DNA of 64,000 nt from Hyphomicrobium sp. (GCA_002928955.1 PERT01000003.1:1-64000); one strand, 5' to 3'; shown: positions 9,257 to 21,024, numbered from the stretch's first letter. Translations and numbers: made by a program. Notes: generated from the letters alone by a model not told the origin.

Positions 9257-10210
9257 TCAAGCGCGGGGGTGCGCCGCATCATAGACGGCCAAGAGCCGGT
9301 CGCGGTCCACTTCGGTATAAACCTGGGTGGTCGAGAGCGACGCGTGGCCCAGCAGCTCCTGGATCTGGCGCAAATCAGCGCCCGCCGACAACAGGTGCGT
9401 CGCAAACGAGTGCCTGAGCGCGTGCGGGGTGGCGGTTGCAGGAAGCGCGAGCTCGTCGCGCATCCGCTCCATCGCTAGTTGGATCAGGCGCGGCGACAAA
9501 GGCCCGCCCTTGGCGCCTAGAAACAGCGGGTTATCCGGCGACTGCGGATAGGGGCACAGCGCCATGTAGCGGGCGACAGAAGATTGGGTGACCGGCAGCA
9601 CCGGCACCATCCGCTCCTTGCCGCCTTTGCCCAGGATACGCAGCGTGTCGCGTCCGGGGAGGGGCGCATCACGCACGAGGATGCCGAGCGCTTCGGATAT
9701 TCGCAAACCGCAGCCGTAGAGCAGCAGCAGCACGGCGATGTCGCGAGCGGCAACCCAATCGAGGTCGGCCTCCATTCCGGGCGTGACGACTGCAAGCGCT
9801 TTTTCGGTATTCAAGGGTTTCGGCACAGAATGCGGTACCTTGGGCAGCGCCACTTGCAACACGGCGCGATTCTTGAGCGTGTCCCCGGCTTCAAGCCAGC
9901 GGAAGAAGGTGCGGAGCGCCGACAGCGTGCGGGCCAGCGAACGGGACTGGGTGCCGGCGCGGCGGCGGCTTGTGAGGAAGGCGCGCACGGCCTTCGCGTC
10001 CAGCCGGCCGAGATCGCCGAGGCAGGGAGGGTGGCCGAGGTGCCTGCCGAGGAAGCCCAGGAACTGGCGGAGGTCACGCCCATAGGCGTCGAGAGTGGGC
10101 CCGGCATAGCCGCGCTCGTGGGCGAGGTGCGACAGCCACGCGGCGAAAGCTCGGTCCAGGTCGTGGCTGAGTGGGAGATCAGGGCTGTCGACGGGGTCGT
10201 CGCGGCGCAT
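9257..10210 (-). CDS. xerC: Tyrosine recombinase XerC
   Basis: Site-specific recombinase that with XerD resolves chromosome dimers at dif. The 317-residue protein has an N-terminal core-binding SAM-like domain (about 18-110) and a C-terminal catalytic domain. All catalytic residues are visible: Arg170 in GCGLRISEAL, Lys195 in GKGGKER, His263 and Arg266 in HALRHSFATHLL, His289 in LLGHASLSTT, and Tyr298. There is no sign of phage or integron neighbours, and it is next to priA, so the housekeeping XerC role is likely rather than a mobile integrase. Confidence 0.93.
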   Translation of the reverse strand: MRRDDPVDSPDLPLSHDLDRAFAAWLSHLAHERGYAGPTLDAYGRDLRQFLGFLGRHLGHPPCLGDLGRLDAKAVRAFLTSRRRAGTQSRSLARTLSALRTFFRWLEAGDTLKNRAVLQVALPKVPHSVPKPLNTEKALAVVTPGMEADLDWVAARDIAVLLLLYGCGLRISEALGILVRDAPLPGRDTLRILGKGGKERMVPVLPVTQSSVARYMALCPYPQSPDNPLFLGAKGGPLSPRLIQLAMERMRDELALPATATPHALRHSFATHLLSAGADLRQIQELLGHASLSTTQVYTEVDRDRLLAVYDAAHPRA

Positions 10211-10286
10211 AGGGCTTGGCCTCGAGTTCGCTCTACGACTGTGATTGGCGATCGTTACTCAAAGGTTAACGCCCGGTGCTTATCCC

Positions 10287-10943
10287 TCACACGATCGATT
10301 GTCCGGTCTTCTTCCAATCGGCGACGAAGGTGGCGAGGCCCGCGTCGGTCAACGGATGCTTGACCAGCGCTTTCAGGATCGCAGGTGGCACGGTCACCAC
10401 GTCGGCACCGATCAGGGCCGCGTCCTTGACATGGTTCACGGTGCGGATCGAGGCGGCGAGGATGTCGGTATTGAAGTCGGGGTAGTTGTCGTAGATCGTG
10501 CGGATCTCGCGGATCAGTTCCATCCCGTCGAGGCCGATGTCGTCGAGCCGGCCAATGAACGGCGAAACGAATGTAGCGCCGGCCTTGGCCGCCAGCAGCG
10601 CCTGATTGGCCGAGAAGCAGAGCGTGACATTGACCATGGTGCCGTCGCCGCTCAGTGCCTTGCAAGCCTTGAGGCCGTCGAGCGTGAGCGGGACTTTGAT
10701 GGTCACGTTCTTGGCTATTTTGCGCAGTACTTCGGCCTCGCGCATCATGGTCTCGTAGTCGGTCGCCGCGACCTCAGCCGAGACGGGTCCGGGGACAACC
10801 GCACAAATCTCGGCAATGGTGGACTTGAAGTCGCGACCCGACTTGGCGATGAGCGACGGGTTGGTGGTCACGCCGTCGAGCAGGCCAAAGGAGGCCAGTT
10901 CCTTGATATCGCTCAACTCAGCCGTGTCGACGAAGAACTTCAT
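10287..10943 (-). CDS. Fructose-6-phosphate aldolase / transaldolase-like protein
   Basis: A 218-residue TIM-barrel protein of the small transaldolase family (TalC/FSA subgroup). The N-terminus [16 protein letters not shown] and [12 protein letters not shown] are diagnostic, and the Schiff-base lysine is Lys83 in VTIKVPLT. Transaldolases of this size transfer dihydroxyacetone units in the pentose phosphate pathway, whereas FSA cleaves fructose-6-phosphate; sequence alone does not decide between them. GAAGGAA lies upstream of the ATG. It is divergent from priA and could share an intergenic promoter region with it. Confidence 0.93.
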   Translation of the reverse strand: MKFFVDTAELSDIKELASFGLLDGVTTNPSLIAKSGRDFKSTIAEICAVVPGPVSAEVAATDYETMMREAEVLRKIAKNVTIKVPLTLDGLKACKALSGDGTMVNVTLCFSANQALLAAKAGATFVSPFIGRLDDIGLDGMELIREIRTIYDNYPDFNTDILAASIRTVNHVKDAALIGADVVTVPPAILKALVKHPLTDAGLATFVADWKKTGQSIV

Positions 10944-11087
10944 AGGGCGTCATTCCTTCGCTCGCCGCGGTTGTTGCCCCGGCGCTGGTGTGGGAAAGGC
11001 CGGGCGGATGTTTGCCCCAGGCTCGCACCAGGGCCGCCCCTAGGCTAAACCTGAGTTCATTAAAGGCAAGGTTCTAATCCGGCGGCG

Positions 11088-13361
11088 GTGGTTTTGGATA
11101 GCCTTCTCGATCAATTGGACAACGAGCCCGGCGGGACGGGGTCGCCAACGGTGTCCGTGCTGCTGCCGGTCGCGCTCGATCAGACCTACGACTACGCCGT
11201 GCCTGAGGGGCTGGTGCTGGAGGCGGGCATGTTCGTTCTGGTGCCGTTCGGCCCACAAAGTCGGATCGGCGTCGTCTGGGATCACGCGGTCGGCGAGCCG
11301 ATTGCGACGCCCGAAGCGGCGGACGTTACAACTCAACGCAAGCGGAAGGCAGCCCCTCGCAAACTCAAGTCTGTCTCGAACCGGCTCGATGCGCCACCGC
11401 TGCCAATGGTTTCTCTCCGATTCGCCGAGTGGATCGCCAGATACACCCTTGCGCCGCTCGGCATGGTGGTGCGCATGATGACGAGTGCGCAGGCCGTGTT
11501 CGAGCCGCTTAAGCCGCGGTTTGGCGTCACGCTGGTGCCGGGTGCCCCGATACCACCGCGGATGACGCCGGCCCGCGCCCGAGCGCTCGAGATTGCCCGC
11601 GATCGGCTGATCCGGGCCAAGTCGGGGCTGGCCCACGAGGCCGGCTGCACGTCGGGCGTAATCGACGGTCTGATTGCGGCCGGCAATCTGGCCGAGGTCG
11701 CGATTCCTGAGAAAAAATGTCCACGGCCAAATCCTGGCCACCGGGTGACCCAGTTCACGCCCGACCAGGAGCGGGCGGTGCACGCTCTCCGCTCGGCCGT
11801 CGATGCCGGGTCATACTCGGTGTCGTTGCTCGACGGCGTGACCGGTTCCGGCAAGACGGAAGTCTACTACGAGGCAGTGGCGCGGGCATTGGAGCGCGGC
11901 CAGCAGGCGCTGATCATGCTGCCCGAGATCGCGTTGACCTCGCAGTTCATGGGACGCTTCGAGGCGCGGTTCGGATGCCCGCCGGTGGAATGGCACTCCG
12001 CACTCGCCGGCCCCGAGCGCGGGCGCATCTGGCGGGCCGTCGCAACAGGCGACGCACGTGTTGTCGTTGGCGCCCGGAGCGCGCTTTTCCTGCCCTACTG
12101 CGACCTCGGCCTGATCGTGGTCGACGAGGAGCACGACGCCGGTTTCAAGCAGGACGACCGCGTCCACTATCAGGCGCGCGACATGGCCGTGGTGCGCGGC
12201 AGCCTCGGCAAATTCCCGGTGTTGCTGGCGTCGGCCACGCCGTCGATCGAGAGCCACGTCAACGCCCGCACCGGACGCTATCGGCATCTTGTTCTTCCGG
12301 GGCGATTCCTTGGCACCGAATTGCCCGAGATCACGGCCATCGACCTGCGGAAGGATCAGCCAGAAAAGGGTCGCTGGCTGGCTCCCATGCTGGTCGAGGC
12401 CGTCACCGAGACCATGGCGAAGGGCCAGCAGTCGCTGCTGTTTCTCAACCGGCGTGGATACGCGCCGCTGACGCTGTGCCGGACCTGCGGCCACCGCATT
12501 GAATGCCCGCAATGTACAGCCTGGCTGGTGGAGCACCGGTTCCGCAACCGGCTTCACTGCCACCACTGCGGGTTCTCTCTCCACATGCCGGAGAAGTGCC
12601 CGAAGTGCCTTGAGCCGGGGTCGCTGGTGGCCTGCGGGCCGGGTGTCGAACGGGTGGCGGAGGAGGTGGCCGAGCGTTTTCCCGAGGCCAAGGTCGAGCT
12701 GTTGTCGTCGGACTTGATTCCCGGGCTCGATGAAATGCGGGCGGTCATCAAACGCATCGAGACGGGTGAAGCCCATATCATCATCGGCACCCAGATCGTG
12801 GCCAAGGGGCACCATTTCCCGGATCTCGCCACCGTCGGCATCGTCGATGGCGACCTCGGGCTCGCGCAAGGTGCTGATCCGCGGGCCGGCGAACGCACGT
12901 TCCAGCTTTTGCATCAGGTGACGGGGCGAGCGGGGCGCAGCTTCGCCCGGGGCCGCGGGTTCATCCAGACGCACATGCCGGAGAACCCGGTGATGGCCGC
13001 GATCATCGCGGGCGACCGCGAGGCTTTTCTCTCCCGCGAGATCGAGACGCGTCAGCGGGGCATGTTGCCACCCTACGGGCGGCTGGCGGCGATCGTGGTG
13101 TCGTCCCGCGACAAGGAGACGGCGGCAAACGTCGCCCGCGACATTGCCCACCGCGCACCGCCGTCGGATCGCATCGACGTGCTGGGACCTGCCGAGGCAC
13201 CCATCGCGGTGGTGCGCGGGCGGCACCGCTGGCGGCTGTTGGTCAAGGCGCCCCGCGAAATCGATATTCAGGCCTATCTCCGGGCGTGGAACGCCGGACT
13301 GCCGAAGCTGCCGGGCGATATCCGGATAACCCTCGACGTGGACCCGTACAGCTTTTTGTGA
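11088..13361 (+). CDS. priA: Primosomal replication helicase PriA
   Basis: 3'-to-5' superfamily 2 helicase that restarts stalled replication forks. The protein is about 757 residues. The N-terminal 3'-BD contains VLLPVALDQTYDYAVPEG. Walker A is DGVTGSGKTEVYYEA (around residue 250) and the DEEHD box lies near 345. A zinc-binding insertion has eight cysteines in paired CxxC motifs (CRTCGH, CPQC, CHHCG, CPKC). The helicase C-domain includes IIIGTQIVAKGHHFP and TGRAGR. The start is a GTG; no strong ribosome-binding site is visible, so a nearby alternative is possible. Confidence 0.96.
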   Translation: MVLDSLLDQLDNEPGGTGSPTVSVLLPVALDQTYDYAVPEGLVLEAGMFVLVPFGPQSRIGVVWDHAVGEPIATPEAADVTTQRKRKAAPRKLKSVSNRLDAPPLPMVSLRFAEWIARYTLAPLGMVVRMMTSAQAVFEPLKPRFGVTLVPGAPIPPRMTPARARALEIARDRLIRAKSGLAHEAGCTSGVIDGLIAAGNLAEVAIPEKKCPRPNPGHRVTQFTPDQERAVHALRSAVDAGSYSVSLLDGVTGSGKTEVYYEAVARALERGQQALIMLPEIALTSQFMGRFEARFGCPPVEWHSALAGPERGRIWRAVATGDARVVVGARSALFLPYCDLGLIVVDEEHDAGFKQDDRVHYQARDMAVVRGSLGKFPVLLASATPSIESHVNARTGRYRHLVLPGRFLGTELPEITAIDLRKDQPEKGRWLAPMLVEAVTETMAKGQQSLLFLNRRGYAPLTLCRTCGHRIECPQCTAWLVEHRFRNRLHCHHCGFSLHMPEKCPKCLEPGSLVACGPGVERVAEEVAERFPEAKVELLSSDLIPGLDEMRAVIKRIETGEAHIIIGTQIVAKGHHFPDLATVGIVDGDLGLAQGADPRAGERTFQLLHQVTGRAGRSFARGRGFIQTHMPENPVMAAIIAGDREAFLSREIETRQRGMLPPYGRLAAIVVSSRDKETAANVARDIAHRAPPSDRIDVLGPAEAPIAVVRGRHRWRLLVKAPREIDIQAYLRAWNAGLPKLPGDIRITLDVDPYSFL

Positions 13362-13389
13362 TGCCTTGGAGCGCGCGACGGAGGCAGCA

Positions 13390-13420
13390 GAATTGACAGC
13401 CGCGGATTTAAAATCCGCCA
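13390..13420 (+). other. tRNA-Leu(UAA)-like fragment (anticodon arm only)
   Basis: GCGGA-TTTAAAA-TCCGC at 13402-13418 is a 5-bp stem with a 7-base loop carrying TAA, exactly the form of a tRNA-Leu anticodon arm. AGAATTGACAGCC just before it resembles the D-arm side of such tRNAs with bases missing. No acceptor stem or T-arm is present, so it is not a functional tRNA; it may be a decayed tRNA or chance. Confidence 0.35.
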
Positions 13421-13428
13421 CCCGCTCC

Positions 13429-13453
13429 ATGACCGGACTTGATCCGGCCATCC
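13429..13453. repeat. REP-like palindrome
   Basis: ATGACCGGA-CTTG-ATCCGGCCAT forms a near-perfect hairpin followed by CCA. It resembles the ATGCCCGG..CCGGGCATCCA repeats scattered in alphaproteobacterial genomes (from memory). Only one copy was noticed in this window. Confidence 0.45.
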
Positions 13454-13548
13454 AGGCGTCACGCGTCGAGGCAAGCTCTCGATTGCGGTGTCAAGCACCG
13501 CAATAACATGCGACTGATGCGTGGATCGCCGGGCAATCTGGAAACGAG

Positions 13549-13586
13549 TGAGGCCGGATCTCGGGGGGGGCTGAGATCCGGCCTCA
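13549..13586. terminator. Strong hairpin with poly-G loop
   Basis: A perfect 14-bp stem (TGAGGCCGGATCTC and GAGATCCGGCCTCA) encloses a loop of eight G plus CT. It lies between priA (+) and a minus-strand ORF, where a bidirectional terminator is expected. There is no U-tract, so factor-independent termination is not certain. Confidence 0.6.
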
Positions 13587-13664
13587 TCGGGTCTCGGCGG
13601 GGGACGCCCGAGGCCCGGGAAAGTGGTCATAGTCGTGTTCGCGATGCTGACCCGCGTTGCCCGA

Positions 13665-13976
13665 TCAATCGTCGTGCGAATAGCGCGCGTTGCGGCCGGC
13701 CTCGGACGCGATGATGCCGAGCACCAGTGCGCCGATGCCGAGCGCGATGGCCGGCCCCGCGCTGCTACGGCGCTTCTTGTGCGTCGCGTAGCGCTGGTGA
13801 TGCGGGGCGCCGTAGCGGCGGCTTTCGAAGTGGTCGCGATGGCCACGGAACTCAAGGTTGTAGCCGCCATCGTACTTGCGCGCGCCCGCGCTGGCTGCGG
13901 TCGCCAAGTGTGCGAGCGCGCCGAAGGCGACGGTTGCCGCGACGGCAAAATGCAGGATTTTGGAGCGGATGGTCAT
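13665..13976 (-). CDS. Small His/Arg-rich exported protein, hypothetical
   Basis: A 103-residue protein of unknown function. It begins with a clear signal peptide (MTIRSKILHFAVAATVAFGALAH, cleavage near AASA), then a short region rich in His, Arg and Tyr. It ends with a glycine/alanine hydrophobic helix (AGPAIALGIGALVLGIIASEA), so it may stay membrane-anchored. Small proteins of this layout are frequent in Hyphomicrobiales and have no defined role. CAGGGGG lies upstream of the ATG. A hairpin at 13549-13586 follows its stop, supporting an independent transcript. Confidence 0.6.
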   Translation of the reverse strand: MTIRSKILHFAVAATVAFGALAHLATAASAGARKYDGGYNLEFRGHRDHFESRRYGAPHHQRYATHKKRRSSAGPAIALGIGALVLGIIASEAGRNARYSHDD

Positions 13977-14354
13977 TGTTTGCGGCCCCCTGGCCCGGTT
14001 GGAGAAGAATGGTCGTGGCGAACACGGATCCCCTCCGGACGCTCGATGACGTGATATCTATCGTGGACCCCTTGAACCCGCTCTGAATGCCATTGGCAGG
14101 TCTCGTTCATCTCGTGTTGGTCGAAAGAGTGACCGGGCGCCGACCGAATGCGGCAATCCGGCCGGTTGGGCACGGTTGAAGGGCTCCCTGACACATGCTA
14201 GTGACCAGTCGGCTTCCGGAAGCGGACTGCAGGCGGGGCAGTTTTCGCATCCCTTTCGTTCGTAGACTCCATTCTTCCTCCGCGCTTGCTGTCCCGATCA
14301 TGGGCTGTCCAAGGCAACCAGAGCGCCAGAGAACGGCGCACGAGAGCGTTCGAC
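13977..14354. promoter_or_regulatory. Divergent intergenic region upstream of the ATP synthase operon
   Basis: 378 bp between the small exported protein (-) and atpH (+). No open frame looks coding. It must contain the atpHAGDC promoter if the operon starts at atpH, but no recognisable -35/-10 pair can be named with confidence. Confidence 0.4.
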
Positions 14355-14909
14355 GTGGCAACAGACGATCCCATTACCGAGGGCATGGCAGGGCGCTATG
14401 CGTCGGCGCTTTTCGATCTCGCAAACGAGCAGAAAATGCTTTCCGAGGTCGAGAATGATCTTGCGACCTTCCAGGGGCTGATCGACGGGAGCGGCGATCT
14501 CAAGGCGGTGGTCCGCAGCCCGGTCATCTCGCGCCTGGATCAGGGCAAGGCGCTTGCGGCGCTGATCGCGAAAGTCGGGATCAAGCCGACGACGGGCAAT
14601 TTCCTGCAGCTGATCGCCCGGAATGGCCGACTGTTCGCCATTGGCGACATGATCAAGGCGTTTCGAACGCTAGCGGCCCGGCAGCGCGGAGAGGTGCAGG
14701 CCGAAGTAACGAGCGCTTCGGCGCTGAACGAGGGCCAGACCGCCGAGCTCAGGGCGACGCTCAAGGCCGCGGTCGGCAAGGACGTGCAGCTGGCATCGCG
14801 GGTCGACCCCGGCATTCTCGGCGGCCTCATCGTCAAGCTTGGTAGCCGCATGATCGACAGCTCGCTCAGAACCAAGCTCGCGGGCCTCAGGGTCGCCTTG
14901 AAGGATTGA
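14355..14909 (+). CDS. atpH: ATP synthase F1 subunit delta
   Basis: Delta subunit (OSCP) linking F1 to the peripheral stalk. It is about 184 residues from the GTG at 14355. The N-terminal MAGRYASALFDLANEQ and C-terminal DPGILGGLIVKLGSRMIDSSLRTKLAGL are the two signature segments of the family. GTG 14355 gives the usual short lead (ATDDPITEG) before the GRYA motif; an ATG at 14385 is the alternative. It is the first gene of atpHAGDC; F0 genes are elsewhere, as is normal in alphaproteobacteria. Confidence 0.95.
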   Translation: MATDDPITEGMAGRYASALFDLANEQKMLSEVENDLATFQGLIDGSGDLKAVVRSPVISRLDQGKALAALIAKVGIKPTTGNFLQLIARNGRLFAIGDMIKAFRTLAARQRGEVQAEVTSASALNEGQTAELRATLKAAVGKDVQLASRVDPGILGGLIVKLGSRMIDSSLRTKLAGLRVALKD

Positions 14910-14948
14910 TCGCCGTTGCCCTGCGATTGCGGGGCAGCCATCGCATGA

Positions 14949-16559
<1,611 letters not shown>

Positions 16560-16586
16560 TCCAAGCTCGCATCAAGGAGAACGCCC

Positions 16587-17480
16587 ATGGCGAGCTTGAA
16601 GGACATGAGAAACCGCATTGCCTCGGTCAAGGCGACGCGGAAGATCACCAAAGCGATGCAGTTGGTGGCGGCCGCCAAACTGCGCCGCGCCCAAGAAGCT
16701 GCGACTGCCGCGCGCCCCTATGCGCAACGCATGGACCAGGTGCTGGCGAACGTCGCTGGCCGCATCACCAACCGTGAAGGCGCATCCCCGCTGCTGGTCG
16801 GCACCGGCAAGGACGACGTGCACCTGCTGATCGTCATGACCGCCGAGCGGGGCCTCTGCGGCGGCTTCAACGGCAACATCGCCAAGCTCGCCCGCGCCGA
16901 CGCCAACCGGCTGATGTCGGCTGGCAAAAAGGTCAAGATCATGACTGTCGGCCGCAAGGGCGCCGAAAACCTGCGCCGTGACTTCGGCAAGCAGATCGTC
17001 GAGCGGATCGAGTTGCGTGGCGTCAAGCAGGTCAACGCCTCCCACGCCGAGGACGTGTCGGGCAAGGTGCTTGCAATGTTCGAGAAGGGCGAGTTCGACG
17101 TCGCCACCATGTATTTCGCCGAGTTCAAGTCAGTGATCGCGCAGAAGCCCACGTCGCTGCAGGTGATCCCGGCGCGCGTGCCCGAAGCCAAGCCAGCCGA
17201 TGGCAAGGCCGCGGCCGGGCCAACCGCCGACTACGACTACGAGCCGAGCGAGGAGGAAGTGCTGGACTTCCTGCTCAATCGCAACATCTCGACCCAGATC
17301 TTCCGCGGGCTACTCGAAAACGCGGCTTCCGAACAGGGCGCTCGCATGAGTGCCATGGACAACGCGACGCGAAACGCTGGTGACATGATCAACAAGCTGA
17401 CGATCAAGTACAATCGCCAGCGCCAGGCACAGATCACCAAGGAACTCATCGAAATCATCTCGGGCGCCGAAGCGCTCTGA
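16587..17480 (+). CDS. atpG: ATP synthase F1 subunit gamma
   Basis: Central rotor shaft of F1, 297 residues. N-terminal [33 protein letters not shown] and the C-terminal coiled coil ending [29 protein letters not shown] are the family hallmarks. The middle contains [12 protein letters not shown]-type sequence ([14 protein letters not shown]). An Ala/Lys/Pro-rich stretch near residue 200 is a mildly extended loop compared with E. coli. AAGGAGA is just upstream of the ATG. Confidence 0.98.
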   Translation: MASLKDMRNRIASVKATRKITKAMQLVAAAKLRRAQEAATAARPYAQRMDQVLANVAGRITNREGASPLLVGTGKDDVHLLIVMTAERGLCGGFNGNIAKLARADANRLMSAGKKVKIMTVGRKGAENLRRDFGKQIVERIELRGVKQVNASHAEDVSGKVLAMFEKGEFDVATMYFAEFKSVIAQKPTSLQVIPARVPEAKPADGKAAAGPTADYDYEPSEEEVLDFLLNRNISTQIFRGLLENAASEQGARMSAMDNATRNAGDMINKLTIKYNRQRQAQITKELIEIISGAEAL

Positions 17481-18941
<1,461 letters not shown>

Positions 18942-19010
18942 TCGACTGAACCGCATATCGCCGCATGTGCTCCGCCAGAGAGCCAGCGGAACCAATAACG
19001 GGAGGCGAGG

Positions 19011-19286
19011 ATGTCAGACGAAGCAGCCGGCGGGGCGAAATCGACCGAGGCGGTGTTCGGGAGCTGCTGCGCTGAGCTCAAGGATGCCATGAGCGGCGAG
19101 GAGTTCGAGCCGCTCATCACGGTGTCGGAAGACGGCATTCTGTATATGTCGGTCGGTCTGGTGGACCTCGAGGAAGATGAGCCGGGCATGGTCGACCACC
19201 CGTTGTTTTTCTGCCCGTTCTGCGGAACCAAGCTGCAGAGCGTGGAGGATGTCCGCGCCAAGTCTGGCGATGATGCGTTGAGCTGA
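19011..19286 (+). CDS. Small zinc-ribbon-like protein inserted between atpD and atpC
   Basis: A 91-residue acidic protein with no recognised name. It has an early Cys pair (GSCCAELK, residues 18-19) and a CPFCGTKL knuckle near 68-71. Together these could form a single Zn site, although the first pair lacks CxxC spacing. The central [32 protein letters not shown] is strand-like. GGGAGGCGAGG lies immediately before the ATG, a strong ribosome-binding site, so it is translated. It is 69 bp after atpD and 63 bp before atpC on the same strand, so it belongs to the operon. Whether it acts on ATP synthase is unknown. Confidence 0.75.
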   Translation: MSDEAAGGAKSTEAVFGSCCAELKDAMSGEEFEPLITVSEDGILYMSVGLVDLEEDEPGMVDHPLFFCPFCGTKLQSVEDVRAKSGDDALS

Positions 19287-19349
19287 GACTGCGTCGCGCC
19301 TTAAGGTTTCCGACACCGGCGCACCCGATGAGACGAGAACGAGGATCCT

Positions 19350-19751
19350 ATGGCTGGCACTTTCAAGTTCGAACTCGTCTCTCCGGAGCGCATCGTGATG
19401 TCGGTCGATGCCGATCAGGTTAGATTGCCAGGCTCGGATGGGGATTTTACCGTGCTCGCTGGGCATTCGCCTGTGATTGCCAACCTGCGGCCGGGTACGG
19501 TCGACGTGATGGTTCAGGGTGTGACCAAGCGCGTGTTCCTGAAAAGCGGCTTCGCCGACGTGCAGCCTGACGTGCTAACGGTGCTCGCGAAGGACGCGAC
19601 GGACATCGCCGAGTTGACCGGCGCGCGGCTCGCCTCCGAGATCGAGATGGCCGAGTTGGCCTTCAAGGATGCCAAGCACGACGAAGATCGCCGGATGGCT
19701 TACGAGGCCGTCATGCAGCTGAAGCTTTTGCAGGGCGTCAAGGCAGCTTGA
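19350..19751 (+). CDS. atpC: ATP synthase F1 subunit epsilon
   Basis: Epsilon subunit, 133 residues, which couples the rotor and can inhibit ATP hydrolysis. FKFELVSPERIVMSVDADQVRLPGSDGDFTVLAGHSPVIANLRPG is the conserved N-terminal beta-sandwich. A shorter C-terminal helical part ends KLLQGVKAA. ACGAGGA lies upstream of the ATG. It ends the F1 operon; the convergent rppH begins 39 bp beyond. Confidence 0.97.
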   Translation: MAGTFKFELVSPERIVMSVDADQVRLPGSDGDFTVLAGHSPVIANLRPGTVDVMVQGVTKRVFLKSGFADVQPDVLTVLAKDATDIAELTGARLASEIEMAELAFKDAKHDEDRRMAYEAVMQLKLLQGVKAA

Positions 19752-19790
19752 AATCGGAGTGACGAACCTATCGCGGCGAGCCGGCTCATG

Positions 19791-20309
19791 TTAGGCGAGC
19801 TCGGCGAACTCCGCTGCGACCGCCTCGTACACTTGCTTCTTGAACGAGAGCGCGAGACCCGGCAGCTCATCAATCCTGGCCCATCGCCAGTCGTCGAATT
19901 CGGCCTTGTGGCCGCGCCCACCACTGATATCGATGTCCGCGTCGGAGCCGAGAAAGCGCATGGCGAACCAGCGCTGGCGCTGGCCGCGGTAACGGCCCTT
20001 CAGCGCGACGCCGATTAGTTCCGGCGGAAGATCATAGGACAGCCATCGCGAGAGCTCGCCGATGACGGCGACGTCACGTGCGCCGGTCTCCTCGGCCACC
20101 TCGCGCACGGCAGCGGCGCGAGGTTCTTCGCCCTTCTCGATGCCACCTTGCGGCATCTGCCAGATAAAGGCCGACCGATCACCAATCCATTTCGGACGCC
20201 GCCGACCGACCCATACCCGACCGGCGCGATTGAGCAGCATGATGCCGACGCAGGGCCGGTAGGGCAGCACGATTGGATCGGCTAGGGCGCTCGGAGTGAA
20301 AGGTTGCAT
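19791..20309 (-). CDS. rppH: RNA pyrophosphohydrolase-type Nudix hydrolase (first copy)
   Basis: Nudix enzyme of the RppH/ApaH-like (IalA) class, which removes pyrophosphate from 5'-triphosphate RNA or splits dinucleoside polyphosphates. It is about 172 residues. The start LPYRPCVGIMLLNRAGRVWVGRR and the Nudix box GGIEKGEEPRAAA..REVAEETGA are intact, followed by RGQRQRWFAMRFLG, a hallmark of this subfamily. ATG 20309 is preferred over an upstream ATG at 20381. It lies next to a paralogue on the same strand. Confidence 0.88.
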   Translation of the reverse strand: MQPFTPSALADPIVLPYRPCVGIMLLNRAGRVWVGRRRPKWIGDRSAFIWQMPQGGIEKGEEPRAAAVREVAEETGARDVAVIGELSRWLSYDLPPELIGVALKGRYRGQRQRWFAMRFLGSDADIDISGGRGHKAEFDDWRWARIDELPGLALSFKKQVYEAVAAEFAELA

Positions 20310-20457
20310 TGATCGATCGTATCGCAGTCTCGTGTTGCGGGACGCTGCCAAAACTTCCGGCTGAAGGCAGATCTGATCCACAACTAAACATGATTCTCAT
20401 AGAAATATTGTGACGGTTCAAAGGTTAACAAGGATTTGACCTGAAATAAACGTCGTT

Positions 20458-20979
20458 TTATCTTGGTTTTTCGGGTTGGGCGAGTGAGGCGAATTCCTCA
20501 AACACCGCGTCGTAAACAATTCTCTTGAACGGCACGATCAGGCGCAATACTTCCGACGGCGACGCCCAGGTCCAGGCGTCGAACTCGATCTGGTGTGGCG
20601 CCTGCGGCGTGATGTTGATCTCGCGGTCATGCCCAAGGAAGCGGACAGCAAACCACTTCTGGCGCTGGCCGCGGTAGCGCCCGCCCCAAGCCTTGCCGGC
20701 CAGATCCGGCGGCAGGTCGTAAAAGTGCCAGTCCGTGCTTTCGGCAATGATCTCGACGGTGGTCATGCCGGTTTCTTCGAGCAGTTCGCGTTTGGCGGCT
20801 GCGCGCGGATCCTCCGCCTCGTCGATCCCGCCCTGCGGCATCTGCCACCAGGTGCCGCGTCCTTCGGCGTCAGTAGGCCCATCCGCGCGGCGGCCGATCC
20901 AGACCAGGCCGTCGCGGTTCAGCACCATGATGCCGACACACGGACGGTAGGGGAGGGGCGTTGTCTCGGCCGTTTTCAT
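20458..20979 (-). CDS. RNA pyrophosphohydrolase-type Nudix hydrolase (second copy)
   Basis: A 173-residue paralogue of the neighbouring rppH with the same layout: LPYRPCVGIMVLNRDGLVWIGRR, Nudix box GGIDEAEDPRAAA..RELLEETGM and RGQRQKWFAVRFLG. It has a slightly longer loop (DGPTDAEGRG) before the box, which is the more usual alphaproteobacterial RppH form, so this may be the true RppH and the other copy the divergent one. An ATG at 21036 lies further upstream but adds a non-conserved extension. It sits downstream of ctpA. Confidence 0.88.
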   Translation of the reverse strand: MKTAETTPLPYRPCVGIMVLNRDGLVWIGRRADGPTDAEGRGTWWQMPQGGIDEAEDPRAAAKRELLEETGMTTVEIIAESTDWHFYDLPPDLAGKAWGGRYRGQRQKWFAVRFLGHDREINITPQAPHQIEFDAWTWASPSEVLRLIVPFKRIVYDAVFEEFASLAQPEKPR

Positions 20980-21024
20980 TTTTTCGAGCCTAACCGCACT
21001 TCTGACGGAGGGGGTTGGAATCAG

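Larger units (their letters stand above)
13362..13664. other. Non-coding interval after priA with repeat and hairpin debris
   Basis: No credible gene. It holds a tRNA-Leu-like anticodon arm (13402-13418), a REP-like hairpin (13429-13453) and a strong terminator-like hairpin (13549-13586), each listed separately. Confidence 0.6.

Noticed and set aside
9257-10210. Phage or integron integrase
   Set aside because: Full XerC architecture and housekeeping neighbours, with no attachment-site or phage genes around.
11811-13451. Long open frame antisense to priA
   Set aside because: Shadow of PriA codons without recognisable domain or start signal.
13390-13453. A complete tRNA-Leu gene
   Set aside because: Only an anticodon arm is present; acceptor stem, T-arm and CCA end are missing.
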